This document shows positions 53,498 to 63,424 of a DNA stretch of 64,000 nt, piece by piece. The notes beneath the pieces are model-generated. The model was not told the origin of the DNA. It searched no databases and saw only the letters and a list, made by a program, of their open reading frames with translations. The translations under genes and the position numbers were made by a program. Numbering within the stretch: position 1 is the first letter of the stretch; every line of letters starts with the position of its first letter. The stretch is from contig CM057454.1 in the NCBI GenBank assembly GCA_016271365.2, positions 457,837,501 through 457,901,500 of the forward strand, read 5' to 3'. Source of the DNA: Neoceratodus forsteri (Eukaryota > Chordata > Ceratodontiformes > Ceratodontidae).

Positions 53498-53995
53498 GTA
53501 TATTTTTACAAAGCTCTTTTAAAAGTTCCATTGTCCACTTCAACTGCCATGGTGAGAGCAGAATTGGGAAGAATTTCAATTATAGCATTCACAGACCCCA
53601 CAGTGGTCACCTATTGGCTAAAAATAATAAATACTACCCAAAACCAACTCCCTGTTAATTGTATACAGGAAAAGATTAAGTGGTCCGATAATAATTTGAA
53701 ATCACAATGTCTCATCTCATTAATATCTACACTAAAGAGAATAAACTTGCAACACCTATGGCTAGATTACCGGAGAAAGATTAACATACCCTTACAGTAT
53801 AGAGCGACATTTAAAAATAAACTCTTTGAAGAAGCACAAGAGACAGATATGGAAAACATCAGACAACAAAAATGTGCAACCTGGTTTAAAGTAAACAAAA
53901 TGGCACATAACTTAGAAGATTATCTATTGTTACCTCTCTCCTCATCAGAGGAAACTGATTACTTGGGTGAGACAGAAGTCTTACATTCAAAATAG
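53498..53995 (+). pseudogene. LINE-D thumb/C-terminal region
   Basis: The frame reads 'VYFYKALLKVPLSTSTAMVR' followed by an Ala-Glu-Leu-Gly block, then 'LKRINLQHLWLDYRRKINIP'. It corresponds to the region after the RT palm in APE LINEs. The track start upstream at 53462 falls in the inserted palindrome, so the LINE part begins at 53498. Confidence 0.65.
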
Positions 53996-54016
53996 TTCTA
54001 CCTCAATAAAGTTCCT

Positions 54017-54185
54017 GTGTTTGAAACAATGCCTACAGGCAGCCAGTGCCCATGTAATAAAAGATTCATTGAAACAATCTACCATATTACTGTGCAATGT
54101 CCACTATACTCCAAACCAAGGAACAAGTATTTAAAAAACATCTTAACTGAATACGTTAATTTTGACTATGATGTAATGTTTATTT
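54017..54185 (+). pseudogene. LINE-D C-terminal Cys/His block
   Basis: The frame contains 'SQCPCNKRFIETIYHITVQC' then 'PLYSKPRNKYL', a C-x-C...H...C arrangement typical of the zinc-knuckle-like end of many LINE polyproteins. It is the last recognisable part of LINE-D, ending just before the CR1 tail. Confidence 0.65.
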
Positions 54186-54189
54186 TGCG

Positions 54190-54330
54190 TCATAGAAACA
54201 TAGAGGTTGATGGCAGATAAGGACTGTAAGGCCCATCCAGTCTGCCCATTTCTTTTTCTGCCTTATGAATGTGCCATCAGCCTTTGCTCTGTCAATGGCC
54301 TATCTAGTCATACTCATCTGTATTCTGAAT
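54190..54330 (-). mobile_element. CR1 LINE 3' end (outer element, distal part)
   Basis: Plus strand CATAGAAACATAGAGG followed by the 'cccatccagtctgcccattt' type block is the inverted CR1 3' tail, as at 1-140. The coding part of the same CR1 lies at 59227-59415 on the other side of LINE-C. Confidence 0.85.
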
Positions 54331-55150
54331 TCGGCCCTACCCTCCAGAGACAACTGGGGAGCTTCTCAAAACAACCAGCGTGCTTCTCGCATACCTCGGA
54401 GCACCAAATTTGAAAAAGGCACTCCGAGCCAATTGGTCCCCTCAACCTGTGACGCTCCTGGCCACTGGACTTATAACTCGGACTGAATCCTCACCTTGGC
54501 TAGAATCTCTGGGCCGTGGAGACATTGGCCCACTGCCGAGGGTCGCCTCCCCCTCCCACAGACCGAACCCAAGACTTTTCACCTCGGGGTTGAGGTGCTA
54601 GCTCTGGCAGACCTCCCCTGAAGCCTGCAACTGAACTTGCAACACCGAATCTCCGATCGGGTTATCCAGAGACGGTAAAAGAGCCGCCTACCGTCTTGAA
54701 GGACTTTCTCTCCAGGGCTGCTGCATCCGAGCTGCTGAATCCTGCCCTACCTTCTGGAGACCACTGGGGAGCTTCTCAATATGACTGGCGTGCTTGTCGC
54801 ATACCTTGGAGCACCAAATTTGAAAAAGGCACTCCGAGCCAATTGGTCCCCACATCCTGTGACACTTCTGGCCGCTGGACTTATAACTCGGACTGAATCC
54901 TCACCTTGGCTAGAATCTCTGAGCCATGGAGACATTGGCCCACTGCCGAGGGTCGCCTCCCCCTCCCACGGACCGAACTCAAGACTTTTCACCTTGGGGT
55001 TGAGGCGCTAGCTCTGGAGGACCTCCCCCGAGCCTGCAAATGAATTTGCAACACCGAATGTCCGATCGGGTTATCCAGAGATGGTAAAAGAGCCGCTTAC
55101 CGTCTTGAAGGACTTTCTCTCCAGGGCTGCTGCATCTGAGCTGCTGAAAT
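54331..55150 (+). repeat. Two 410-bp tandem monomers in LINE-C 5' UTR
   Basis: Landmarks recur exactly 410 bp apart: ACTGGGGAGCTTCTCAA (54354 and 54764), ATACCT(C/T)GGAGCACCAAAT (54391 and 54801) and GTTATCCAGAGA(C/T)GGTAAAA (54661 and 55071). The units are about 95% identical by eye. Each starts C(G/T)GCCCTACC. A promoter role is likely by analogy with other monomer-bearing LINEs. Confidence 0.95.
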
Positions 55151-55680
55151 TTCCCGCCCACCCACCCGTTCCTGCTCCCTGCTCCCGTTAAATGGCCCCA
55201 ATCCCTGCCCACTAACTCGTTTGTCCAATCCTGCCTATGACAGACCCTTAATCCTGATATGATCAGCTTGTCATATTTCCTTTTAACCCTCTATACTCCC
55301 TCACCCCTGTAAGCCTGATGTGCTGATTACTCCAACTGTTGTATAATTGTCTCTGCTAATTCCAAGTGCCTTAATTACTGCTGTCTTGCAAGCTATGTGT
55401 ACTTAGCTTGGAATATCTGCTAAAGAATAACCTAACTTGCTAATAACCAGACCTATTAATCTCTCTGGAAGTAGAGGTACAGTTGATATCCTCTTGTCAT
55501 ATTCATACTCATATTATTTACAGGTCTCAAACTGTATTGTTATGTTGGTGCTCGCTGCTTTGAATTATTCCCCCTTTTAGCTCAACTCCACACCACTATA
55601 GCCTCTAGCAATACGTGGACAGCCTTGTCTGCTCCTGTTCTGCTGCCCTACCTATCTGACCCGGTCCTTCCCTGAGTCTG

Positions 55681-56019
55681 GTGTCCCCTCTCAGATCTGC
55701 AAATATGTGGAGCTTGACACTCATGGCTGCTCCCGCATACATAGCTCCGGTACTGGGGACTTATCAACTCTTCCTCAGGGGCCGTCTCTCCCCAGAACCG
55801 GGCTGGAATATCGTTCGCCCCCTCCAACCCCTCGATCCTCGTGAGGAGGGGTTCAACAAGCTAAGCCTACTCATGCATGGACTATCCCTGAAGGGTAGCT
55901 GTTACAATTTATTTTGCTACATCAGCACACACGACCAATGGAGGGTCCTCCACATCCCCTCCAAAATTATTGGCTACCTTGCCAGGCTTAAGCTGGCACT
56001 GGGGAGGACATTGAACTAA
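55681..56019 (+). pseudogene. LINE-C leader ORF before the 2A-like motif
   Basis: Open frame of 112 codons including 'NMWSLTLMAAPAYIAPVLGT' near its start and 'HIPSKIIGYLARLKLALG' at its end. The frame then meets TAA at 56017-56019, while the +2-shifted frame carries GEDIELNPGP and the endonuclease. A 1-2 nt shift near 56000 therefore probably broke a single original ORF. No recognised domain. Placement parallels the leader ORF of LINE-B. Confidence 0.5.
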
Positions 56020-56030
56020 ACCCTGGCCCC
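56001..56030 (+). other. 2A-like peptide motif (GEDIELNPGP)
   Basis: Codons from GGG at 56001 to CCC at 56028-56030, in frame with the endonuclease. It fits the canonical D-(V/I)-E-x-N-P-G-P consensus of ribosome-skipping 2A peptides in full, so this is the best preserved of the three in the window. Confidence 0.8.
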
Positions 56031-56855
56031 CACTCCCCTAATCTCACTCTCAGTGACCCCACCAACCCCCTCTGGGCCAATACTAGAGGACTCAAGCTGG
56101 CGCACATGAACATTGGTAGCTTAAGGCACAAAGTTCACGACCTTGAGGCATGGACAGCACTGTATAAACCTGACATACTAGCTGTGACTGAAACCTGGCT
56201 CAAGCCACAGATCCTCCCTCATGAAGTGGACCTAGTTGGCTATCATGCCTTTAGAAAGGATAGAGCAGGGAAAAAAGGTGGTGGGATTCTCATCTATGTC
56301 AGCATTGCCTTGCACGCTTCGCAGTTTGATCACCCTACTCTTTGTGGATCGGTAAGTGAGATCCTATTTGTTAAAGTGCTCCTCGGAGACACCAAGCCCC
56401 TGTACATAGGGTGTGCCTACCTCATGCCCCAATCGGCTGCCTCCTCCCTAGAATCCCTAACCCATGCCCTGGCTGAGCACCCCTTGGGGGAGACCATCCT
56501 CCTTGGGGATTTCAATCTAAACTGGCTTGTCCTGGGGACTTCCACTACCAAGAATTCTATACTGGACTCCTCATTAACCCAAGTCATCGATCTGCCTACT
56601 AGGCATAATGCTAAGTCTGGCAATCATTCCCTATTCGACTGGGCACTAGTCTCCTGCCCAGACTGCATATTGACAGCTGGGATCATGGCAGACTCTCTGA
56701 GTGACCACTCACCAATTTTCTGTACCTGGTCCAACAAGCCCCCTAAAATTGCTGCTAGGGTAATAGAAGCCAGGAACTTTAGCAGGCTCATACCAGCAGA
56801 CCTATGCTCAGACTTGCAGACCATTGACTGGGATCTTATTGTCTCCCTCTCCTAA
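56031..56855 (+). pseudogene. LINE-C AP-type endonuclease
   Basis: Open from the 2A motif to a TAA at 56853-56855. Motifs: 'LAHMNIGSLRHK' (catalytic Asn), 'ILAVTETWLKP' (Glu), 'KDRAGKKGGGILIYVS', 'LGETILLGDFNLNWL' (GDFN intact) and 'DSLSDHSPIFC' (SDH). All catalytic motifs look intact. The TAA follows 'WDLIVSLS'; the same frame continues with linker sequence, so this may be a point stop. The domain is of ordinary length for the family. Confidence 0.9.
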
Positions 56856-57869
56856 CTTGATGAGGCACTTGACTACTTCACCAATTCATTCCTGTCTGTG
56901 GCCAATCTGCATGCCCCGTGAAAGAAGCTTAGGGTACAGGGAAAGTGCCACAAATGGCTGAGCCCTAGCCTTAAGCAAATTATGCTACTCTGCGACAGGG
57001 CCTGGGGACTCTACAAATCCTCAGGCAGTATATCTGACTGGGAGAAGTATAGGAAATTGAGGAATCAATGCAAAAAAACCTCCAAACAGGCCAAGTCCAA
57101 GTACCTGCGAGACCTCCAAACTAGTCACCTACGTGACCCTAAGAGATTCTAGGGTCACATTAACACACTTCTTAAGGGTACCACTAATGCACAAGAAGGT
57201 GCACTCCTGGTTGGGGATACCTTGACCAATGACCCCTCCACAGTAGCTGAAGCCTTCTGTGCCTCCTTCCTCAATCCTAGTGGACTCTCTCCCCCTGTCC
57301 TCTCTGGGATTGCCAACAACACCAGTAAGGACTGGGTGCTTCCTCGGCCCCAGTTCCACCTGAAACTGGTCGAACTGTCTGCTGTACTTCCTCTTTTACT
57401 CAAAATAAACCCTAACTCCTCCCCGGGACATGACTTGCTTGAACCTCGGCTGCTGAGGGCTGCTGCTTCTGCTATCACCTACCCTGTCACCCTGCTCATC
57501 AACAGGTCCCTCCTCGAAGAAACAGTTCCAAGTAAATGGAAGGTATCGACTATAGTCCCTGTCCACAAAAAAGGACCCAGGGACAAAGTGGGGAACTATA
57601 GGCCTATCTCCCTACTCAGCCCTCTCAGGAAAGTGCAGGAGAGACTGGTATACAATCAACTGCAGGATTACCTCGAGCAGCACCTACTCCTTGCCAATGT
57701 ACAACATGGCTTTAAGAAAGGTCATGGCACTGACACTGCCCTTATCTGGCTCACATCCGACATCCTCAAGGCCATGGACCAGGGCTCCCTGACAGGGGCT
57801 CTATTCATTGACCTGTCCAAGGCCTTCGACCTGGTCAGCCACAAACTCCTCCTTTCCAAACTCCTCTGA
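56856..57869 (+). pseudogene. LINE-C linker and reverse transcriptase first half
   Basis: Same frame as the endonuclease. Linker residues 'LSPSLKQIMLLCDRAWGLYK' are interrupted by TGA near 56921 and TAG near 57149. The 215-codon frame from 57222 has 'NPNSSPGHDLLEPRLLRAAA', 'WKVSTIVPVHKKGPRDKVGN', 'YRPISLLSPLRKVQERLVYN', 'QHGFKKGHGTDTALIWLTSD' and 'ALFIDLSKAFDLVSHKLLLS'. It ends in TGA at 57867-57869 at a CTC TGA CTA context. Confidence 0.9.
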
Positions 57870-57966
57870 CTAGGACTGGATGCACACTCACTCTCTTGAT
57901 TTGAGCTACCTGATCAACAGAACCCAAAAAGTCCATTGAAAAGGAACACAATCCGGCACTAGACCC

Positions 57967-58431
57967 ATGGTCTCCGGGGCACCCCAGGGCTCGATCCTGG
58001 GTCCCCTGCTATTCTCACTTTTTCTCAATGACATTGAGGGGGTCTGTGGGCTAAGCAACCTCATCCTATATGCGGATGACACTGTTGTCTACTGCAGTGA
58101 CCCACTACCCAGTGTCATCTCCGCCAAACTGCAGGCCTGTCTCTCAGCTCTCAAGGCCTGGTTCACCTCCAATTCTCTAGTGCTGAATGAAGGAAAAACT
58201 AAGGCTGTTCTGTTTGGGACTAGACGCCTGGGCACTGACAGAAGCGAGCTACTCCAGCTCAACACAGCCCTAGGGAGGAGAGTAGAGGTCATAGACAGGA
58301 TCAAGTACCTTGGGATCCTCCTTGACCAGAAGCTGACCTACAAACCCCACATTGACTCCTTAACAAGATCCATCCACCAGAGGCTTGGTCTCCTCTACTG
58401 GCTGGGCAACTTTCTCTCTGGCGAGGCGTGA
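57967..58431 (+). pseudogene. LINE-C reverse transcriptase second half
   Basis: It is in a different frame from the first half (shift between about 57870 and 57960). 'VSGAPQGSILGPLLFSLFLN', the active site 'LILYADDTVVYCSD' (YADD at about 58069-58080), 'SNSLVLNEGKTKAVLFGTRR' and 'IKYLGILLDQKLTYKPHIDS'. The stop is TGA at 58429-58431 in the context GCG TGA CGC, as expected from CGA decay at a CpG. Confidence 0.9.
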
Positions 58432-58923
58432 CGCGCCATAGCAAACTGCAACCTTCTCCCTTCCATCCTATATGGTGCCCCCCTGCTACAGTTCCTCCTT
58501 GAGAAGGAGCTCAGCAAACTCTCCATGCTCTATAACAGGGTGGCTCACTTTGCAACAAACTCCTCCCCCAGGAGGCATCACTGCGAGGTCCTCGCAGACC
58601 TAAACTGGCCCACCTTATGGCACAAGTTGGCTTATTCCTCTGTTTGCCTGGCCTTTAAATTCACCTCCTTTGGCCCTCTTCCACACCTGAGTGGGCTGCT
58701 CACTCCAAAAGTCCAGTGCTGTACCTTGCAATCCTTGGCAAGTCGTCCCCTTGACATCCCTCGTGTTTGCACCAACCAAGGCAAGCGCTCCTTCCAGTAT
58801 GCTGCTCCCTACTTATGGAACTCCCTCCCAGCAAGTCTAGTCGACATGCCTACTCTCCCAGGGTTTAAGTCAGGCCTCAAAGTGTATCTTCTGGAACTTA
58901 GTCTCTGTGGTTGTAATCGCTAG
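58432..58923 (+). pseudogene. LINE-C C-terminal region
   Basis: Same frame as 57967-58431 continuing past the TGA: 'LLPSILYGAPLLQFLLEKEL', 'LYNRVAHFATNSSPRRHHCE', 'FKFTSFGPLPHLSGLL' and 'YAAPYLWNSLPASLVDMPTL' (the WNSLP motif shared by L2/CR1-group C-termini), ending at TAG 58921-58923. Confidence 0.9.
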
Positions 58924-59157
58924 CCCACTGCCTGGGCCGATTGTCATGCTATTCACCAACTTAGCCATGTCTACTGACCCCATGAATCTCTTATGCAAAA
59001 TTGTTAAATGTACTGTGCACCTGTTTAATACTTGTGAGCCTTGTGATGCCTGCTGTCTCTGTGCTAAACGTTTGATACCAATTTTCCAATATGTATCAGC
59101 TGTAATTACTGTATATTGATACCTTTGTATGTATATACTGTAACTAACTCCGGGTCG

Positions 59158-59226
59158 CCCCTGAAAAAGGGATCTCTGGTCTCAGTGGGCTTACCCGGTT
59201 ACCAAAATCTAAATAAATAAATAAAT
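59158..59226 (+). other. LINE-C 3' terminal hairpin, CCGGTTACC box and (AAAT)n tail
   Basis: Stem CCCT (59159-59162), loop GAAAA, stem AGGG (59168-59171), then about 25 nt to TTACCCGGTTACC (59191-59203) and TAAATAAATAAATAAATA. Equivalent blocks end the SINEs at 62795 and 42075 and the minus-strand element at 33510. This is probably the RNA structure recognised by the LINE RT. Confidence 0.75.
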
Positions 59227-59415
59227 ATTCCTCCTTTATGCCTATCCCATGCCTGTTTGAAGCCCTGCACTGTATTCATATCCACCACTTCCTGAGGTAG
59301 GCCATTCCATGCATCCACCACCTTTTCTGTGAAAAAGAACTTCCTCACATTACCCCTTAATTGGCCTCCCTCTAATCTCATGCTGTGTCCTTTTGTCCTG
59401 CTATTTTTATCCATT
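59227..59415 (-). pseudogene. CR1 LINE C-terminus (outer element, proximal part)
   Basis: The minus-strand frame: 'MRLEGGQLRGNVRKFFFTEK', 'VVDAWNGLPQEVVDMNTV' and 'QGFKQAWDRHKGGI', the CR1 C-terminus, also seen in the nested CR1 at 19606-19905. The sequence then continues at 54330 after LINE-C. Confidence 0.85.
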
Positions 59416-59789
59416 CACCAAAGAAGATGCCAAAATGGTTGCAAATTTTTTTCTCTGCAGTAGTCAAAATTAAAAAGAAAAGGGTGAATAAAAAAGCAAA
59501 ATGAAGAACAAAAAACATAAATTTTGGCCTTGATAAAGGCTATTTTTCTAAAGGAAAATGGAAGATGTTGCTGACATCAGAAACTATATAACTTTGTCTA
59601 ACCTACATTCAGTAGTGTAATATGCCTAAATGATTATTGCTCTCCTTAACCCTTTGGAAATCTATTTGTATTTATGGTTCATGTGATTTTATCATATTGT
59701 ACTAGGAAGTGTTTTTTTTTAGTATTTTGTAATGGCTATGATAATTATATCGTTATGGTCAACCAATAAACTTGGCATGACTTGACTCT
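59416..59789. other. Unassigned AT-rich stretch
   Basis: No supported gene. It separates two CR1 pieces and may be an old insertion or the remains of the deleted CR1 RT. Confidence 0.4.
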
Positions 59790-61075
59790 TTGATGATGGA
59801 CCACTTTTGGTCCACTCCCGCATCCTTCAGATGCTTGCGAGGTGACTCCTTAGTTGGACACTCATCTTTCTGAAGTCTGCCTTTCTAAAATCTAGGATTT
59901 TAGTCTTAGTGGGGGCCCTCTCTCTCTGCCCATGTCCAGCTGGTACCACACTGTGTGATGGTCACTTCCACCCATAGGTTTCTTGGCCTTTATATCCTGG
60001 ACATAATCCCCATTTGTCAGCACCAGATCAAAGCATGCCCCCTACCTGGTGGGTTCTGAGATGCCCTGTCTCAGGAAGCCTCTTTGTAGTGCATCTAGGA
60101 TCACCTGACTCCTGGCACAGCTTGTGGCTGGTACCCTCCAATCCACTTTGGGCAGGTTAAAGAATCTTTTTCTCCAAGTGTGGTTTTGTTTTGGCTAAGT
60201 TTTTGGAGCTTGATCCCTCCTGGAGATTTCATTGATTTTTCAGGTACTGGGTGTGCCACACTGCCCCTGTGTGGTTTTCTGCAGGTTAAAGTCTCCCACT
60301 TTTACCACCTCTCACTTCCCTACATCAATCCTTATTTGCAAGTTAATTTCCCTTTCTCTTTCCTCCTCCTCCTGGTTTGGTTGTCTGTAAACCACCTCCA
60401 ACCTCACCTTCTTCCCGGTATTTGATAGTAATTGAATCCACATTGCTTCCACCCTCCCCTCATCTGACTCCTCCCTTGTACAAGTTATACTCTTCCTGAT
60501 GTAAACTGTATACTGGTGAAACAGTGAAAAAAGTACAGTGAAGACCATTACAGTGACAAATTCTAGACTGTTGCTGTAATGGTCCCACTGTGCACCGGTG
60601 CTGATTTCGCTGGTGTTTTGCCCCCTGTCAAATTAACTTCACCTTGGAGTGATTTTCCGATGGGCGAAACTTTGACAGTTGAAGTTTCACCCATTGATGT
60701 TGGGGATTTCAACAACTTGGTAGTCGAAGCGTTGACATGGAACCGATGTAAACCACCTCCCGTTTTCCTACCTTCCTACCCCTCCTGTATAATTTAAACC
60801 CAGGGACTGAGAGGTCCCAGTTATGGTTAAATGTGGCCCCTGTCTCCATGACTGCCATGATGTCTACTCCCCTTTCCACCAACAATGCCTGCAGGTCATC
60901 CATCTTGTTTCTGAGACTTGTGCATTTAGGGACACCACCTTCCAGCTAGAGCCTAAGCCTCCCTCCCTTCCCACCTGTCTGCCTTTTGCATTACTCCCCT
61001 TTGCCTGTACTCTCTCACTCTCCCTCCATCACTACCCCCGTCCCCCTCTACTGGCATGGGGAGAGGTCTTCTGAC
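59790..61075 (-). pseudogene. CR1 LINE endonuclease region, with a ~250-bp insertion
   Basis: Minus strand: 'MDDLQALLVERGVDIMAVME' and 'WDLSVPGFKLYRRGRKVGK' (60903-60770), then after 60755-60505 'YIRKSITCTREESDEG', 'NTGKKVRLEVVYRQPNQEEE' (60500-60340), 'VGDFNLP' (near 60290), 'LDALQRGFLRQGISEP' (about 60060-60100), 'DLVLTNGDYVQDIKAKKPMG', 'GSDHHTVWYQL' and 'ILDFRKADFRKMSVQLR' (to about 59850). Motifs in order fit a CR1 endonuclease. The inserted piece has no recognised identity. Confidence 0.8.
60532..60693. repeat. Small inverted repeats inside the CR1 insertion
   Basis: ACAGTGAAGACCATTACAG pairs with CTGTAATGGTCCCACTGT (60532-60592). TGGGCGAAACTTTGAC pairs with GTTGAAGTTTCACCCA (60662-60693). 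Both are in the ~250 bp that splits the CR1 endonuclease, suggesting a small DNA element. Confidence 0.5.
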
Positions 61076-61847
61076 ATCATCCTCCAGGAAACTCAGGGTC
61101 TGTAGGCTCACTAGCCTCCCCCCCACACTTTTTCTGTTCTATGAAAGAACTGAACACTTCAGACTTCAGGTGTTCAATTTTTTTGGACTGTGGCAACTTT
61201 TGGGGCAAATAGGCAGATTTGGTTTGACTGGTTTGTCTTGGTCCAAAAGATGAGGATCAGGTGAACCAGTCAAATTGTGAACCACAGTTTCACCTGAAAC
61301 AGTTAACTAGGCAAAGTATGTCACTGCCTCATTTTGGTGCTAGACTCAGCTTGACAACATGAGCCAGCATGAAAGCTCACTGACGCACTCATCATTGGGC
61401 CGTTAGGTACCTCAGTCAGGGATCTCTGATCAAGTTCTACTCAGATAGCTAGGAAATTCTTCAAAAAAGGCAACACGTCTTTAAAGTTTGACCTATATTC
61501 CTGCAAACAGCAGAGCTGCTGAAGGAGGATATTTAGGTGCGAAAACATGAAACAAATGAAAATGAAAAGAATCAAGTCAATCTTTGTTTGCAAAGCAGCA
61601 GTCCTCTGGGACCAGGGCTTGCCTGAGAGGGAACTGAGAAGGGTGGGAATTGACTTTGGAGGAGTATGCTTGGGCAGTAGGTAGATGGGGCATGAGGTGG
61701 CAGTCTGCCATTGCCCACTTGCCTAATCTGAATCTCATCAGCAGTGTACCACACTATTTCTTTTCTTCACTGCAGAACTAGAATTTTAGCAGGGCATACA
61801 GATGGATTGATTGACGCCCTGCCTGAAGCCTTTGACCTTTGTTTAGA
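61076..61847. other. Unassigned stretch
   Basis: No supported gene. Confidence 0.45.
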
Positions 61848-62530
61848 GTGTCTGGGCAGCATGTGCATGCCAGCTGGTAGCATGTCAATACCTGGCCACT
61901 GGTAATTGATACCTTGGAGGCATCCCATAAGAAAATGTAAAGTAAATTAATGTTTTTTCTTGTGGCAGTCTTCATGTTCCCCCAAGATGCTGCAGTTCCT
62001 TCCTCTTCCTCCTGCGTCCTGAAGCAGCCTGCATGTGTGTCGTTCTCAGCTATGCTATTGCAGCATGACCTTGGCAGTGGGCAGAAAGTGTGTGCCAGCT
62101 GTCAGCATGTCAGACCTGTGTCCAGCCACTGTTAGTTGTCACTTTGGTAGCACCCCATAAAAAAAACAAAGTGTCAAAATGTCTTCATGTTCCTCCAAGT
62201 TGCTGCAGTTCCTTCTTCCTCCTGAGCCCTGAAGCTGCCTGTCTGTGTTGTCCTGAGCTGTGCTGTTGTAGTGTGATATGGTCAATAGGCAACAAGTGTG
62301 TGTAATCTGGCAACATGCTGGACAGGTGCCAGGCCACTGGTAGTTGGCATCTTGGTGGCAAGGCATCCCATTAAAAAAACATTAAATTCTGTTTTTGTTT
62401 CTAGTGGCAGTCTTCATGTTCCCCCAAGGTGCTACAGTTCTATCCTCCTCCTGAGCCCTGAAGCTGTCTGTGTGTGCATTGTCCTTAAATGTGCTGTTGC
62501 ACTGTGACCTGGGCAGTGGACAGAATGTGT
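61848..62530. repeat. Tandem repeat, 213-229 bp period, three units
   Basis: TTCATGTTCC(C/T)CCAAG recurs at 61971, 62184 and 62413. Each unit has a 'GGGCAG...GTGTGTG(C)CAGCTG' start, a 'CCAGGCCACTGGTAGTTG' type block, a poly(A)-like 'CATCCCATAAAA' segment, 'TGCTGCAGTTCCTTC', 'CTGAGCCCTGAAG' and 'GTGACCTGGGCAGT'. A truncated fourth unit runs into a (TAG)n stretch at about 62532-62548. Confidence 0.9.
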
Positions 62531-62557
62531 GTAGTAGTAGTAGTAGTCATAGTATGT

Positions 62558-62795
62558 TTACACTTGGGGCTTGCAGTATAGCCTAGAGGTTAGAGTAACA
62601 AGCTATGACTGAGCTTGGTCCATCCAGCAGACCTGTGTTTGATTCCCACAACCTCTACTTGCATGCTGTGTGACTCTGAGCAAGTCACTTAACCTCCCCA
62701 GTGCTCCCAGGTTGCCCCTGAAAACAGGCATTTGTGCCTAGTGGGTCTTACCCAGTTACCAAAGATTAAAATAAATAAATAAATAAAAATGTTTA
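62558..62795 (+). mobile_element. MIR/CORE-like tRNA SINE with LINE-C-type tail
   Basis: The best preserved copy of the family. A-box TATAGCCTAGAGG (62576-62588), B-box GTTTGATTCCC (62637-62647), CORE-like TGTGTGACTCTGAGCAAGTC (62668-62687), then CCTG-AAAA-CAGG hairpin (62717-62728), TTACCCAGTTACC and a (AAAT)n tail. Possible target duplication ATGTTTA on both sides. Pol III transcription is expected from the internal boxes. Confidence 0.9.
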
Positions 62796-62796
62796 T

Positions 62797-63415
62797 TTCT
62801 TAGGCGCCCAATCCTGCAGACTCTGAGTGCATTACACAATCAAAATACAATTAATAAACACCAGCAGATAGTACATAAATGTACAAATAAAAAAAAAATG
62901 CTTAGGGTATCGTAGGATAAGCTCTAATAAACAGATAGTGCTTTAATCCTTGTTTAAAGCTTTCAACTGAGTGACCTCCTAAAGCTCTTGTGGCAGCTGA
63001 TTCCAAAAAAGTGGGGCAGCTACTGCAAGCACACGATCCTCAGATAAGTTTAGATGTGATCTGGGGTCCTTCCAGAGACCTACCTCTGAAGAGCGAAAAG
63101 GGCAATCAGGAGCATATGGATACAGAAGCTCTTTTAGGTAGTCAGGACCCAGATTGTGCAGGGCTTGGTATGTTAACAAACCTATCTTGAAGGAGATGTA
63201 CCACTTCATAGTCAGTGCATCATCTGCAAAACGAGAGATATGCTCGGAGCAAGGAACTCTGGTAATCAATCTGACCACAGCATTCTGCACCAACTGCAAG
63301 TGACACATCAAATCTCCAGATATCCTGAGATAAAGAGCATTACAATAGTCCAGTCTAGATGTCACAAAGGCATGAACCAGGGACTTCAGAGCATGAGGGC
63401 TAAGAAAGTTCTTGA
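62797..63415 (-). mobile_element. L2 LINE 3' fragment
   Basis: The minus-strand frame 63365-62979: 'TSRLDYCNALYLRISGDL', 'HLQLVQNAVVRLITRVP', 'FKIGLLTYQALHNLGPDYLK', 'ELLYPYAPDCPFRSSEVG' and 'AVAAPLFWNQLPQEL'. These are L2 C-terminal blocks, as in the 50224-50950 fragment. The 3' UTR ends near 62797. Confidence 0.9.
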
Positions 63416-63424
63416 TACAGCTGG

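Larger units (their letters stand above)
45200..54190 (+). mobile_element. LINE-D: decayed APE-type LINE, clade uncertain, with several insertions
   Basis: One plus-strand LINE can be followed across about 9 kb: an ORF1-like region (45400-47130), endonuclease in two pieces (47278-47455 and 47800-48240), RT start (49255-49690), RT core (52185-53340), thumb (53498-53990) and a Cys/His-rich C-terminus (54017-54185). Insertions account for the gaps: a microsatellite plus retroelement tail (47462-47765), an unknown block (48500-49200), the SINE-like copy C with an L2 inside (49983-51079), a palindrome at 52018 and a palindrome at 53350. Part of 51095-52017 is unexplained. Confidence 0.65.
54331..59226 (+). 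mobile_element. LINE-C: near-complete L2-like LINE inserted in a CR1
   Basis: It has two 410-bp 5' monomers (54331-55150), a 5' UTR, a leader ORF, a 2A-like motif (56001-56030), APE endonuclease (to 56855), linker, RT (57222-58431), a C-terminal region (to 58923), a 3' UTR, a terminal hairpin (59158-59171) and a (AAAT)n tail. The CR1 sequence on its two sides joins cleanly. TATTC on both sides (54321-54325 area and 59226-59230) may be a short target duplication. Only a few stops and one frameshift region disrupt it. Confidence 0.9.

Noticed and set aside
45200..54190. LINE-D assigned to a specific clade (Tx1, R4, RTE or other)
   Set aside because: Motifs show an APE endonuclease and a Cys/His C-terminus, but the sequence is too decayed to place by eye; a tree from a consensus is needed.
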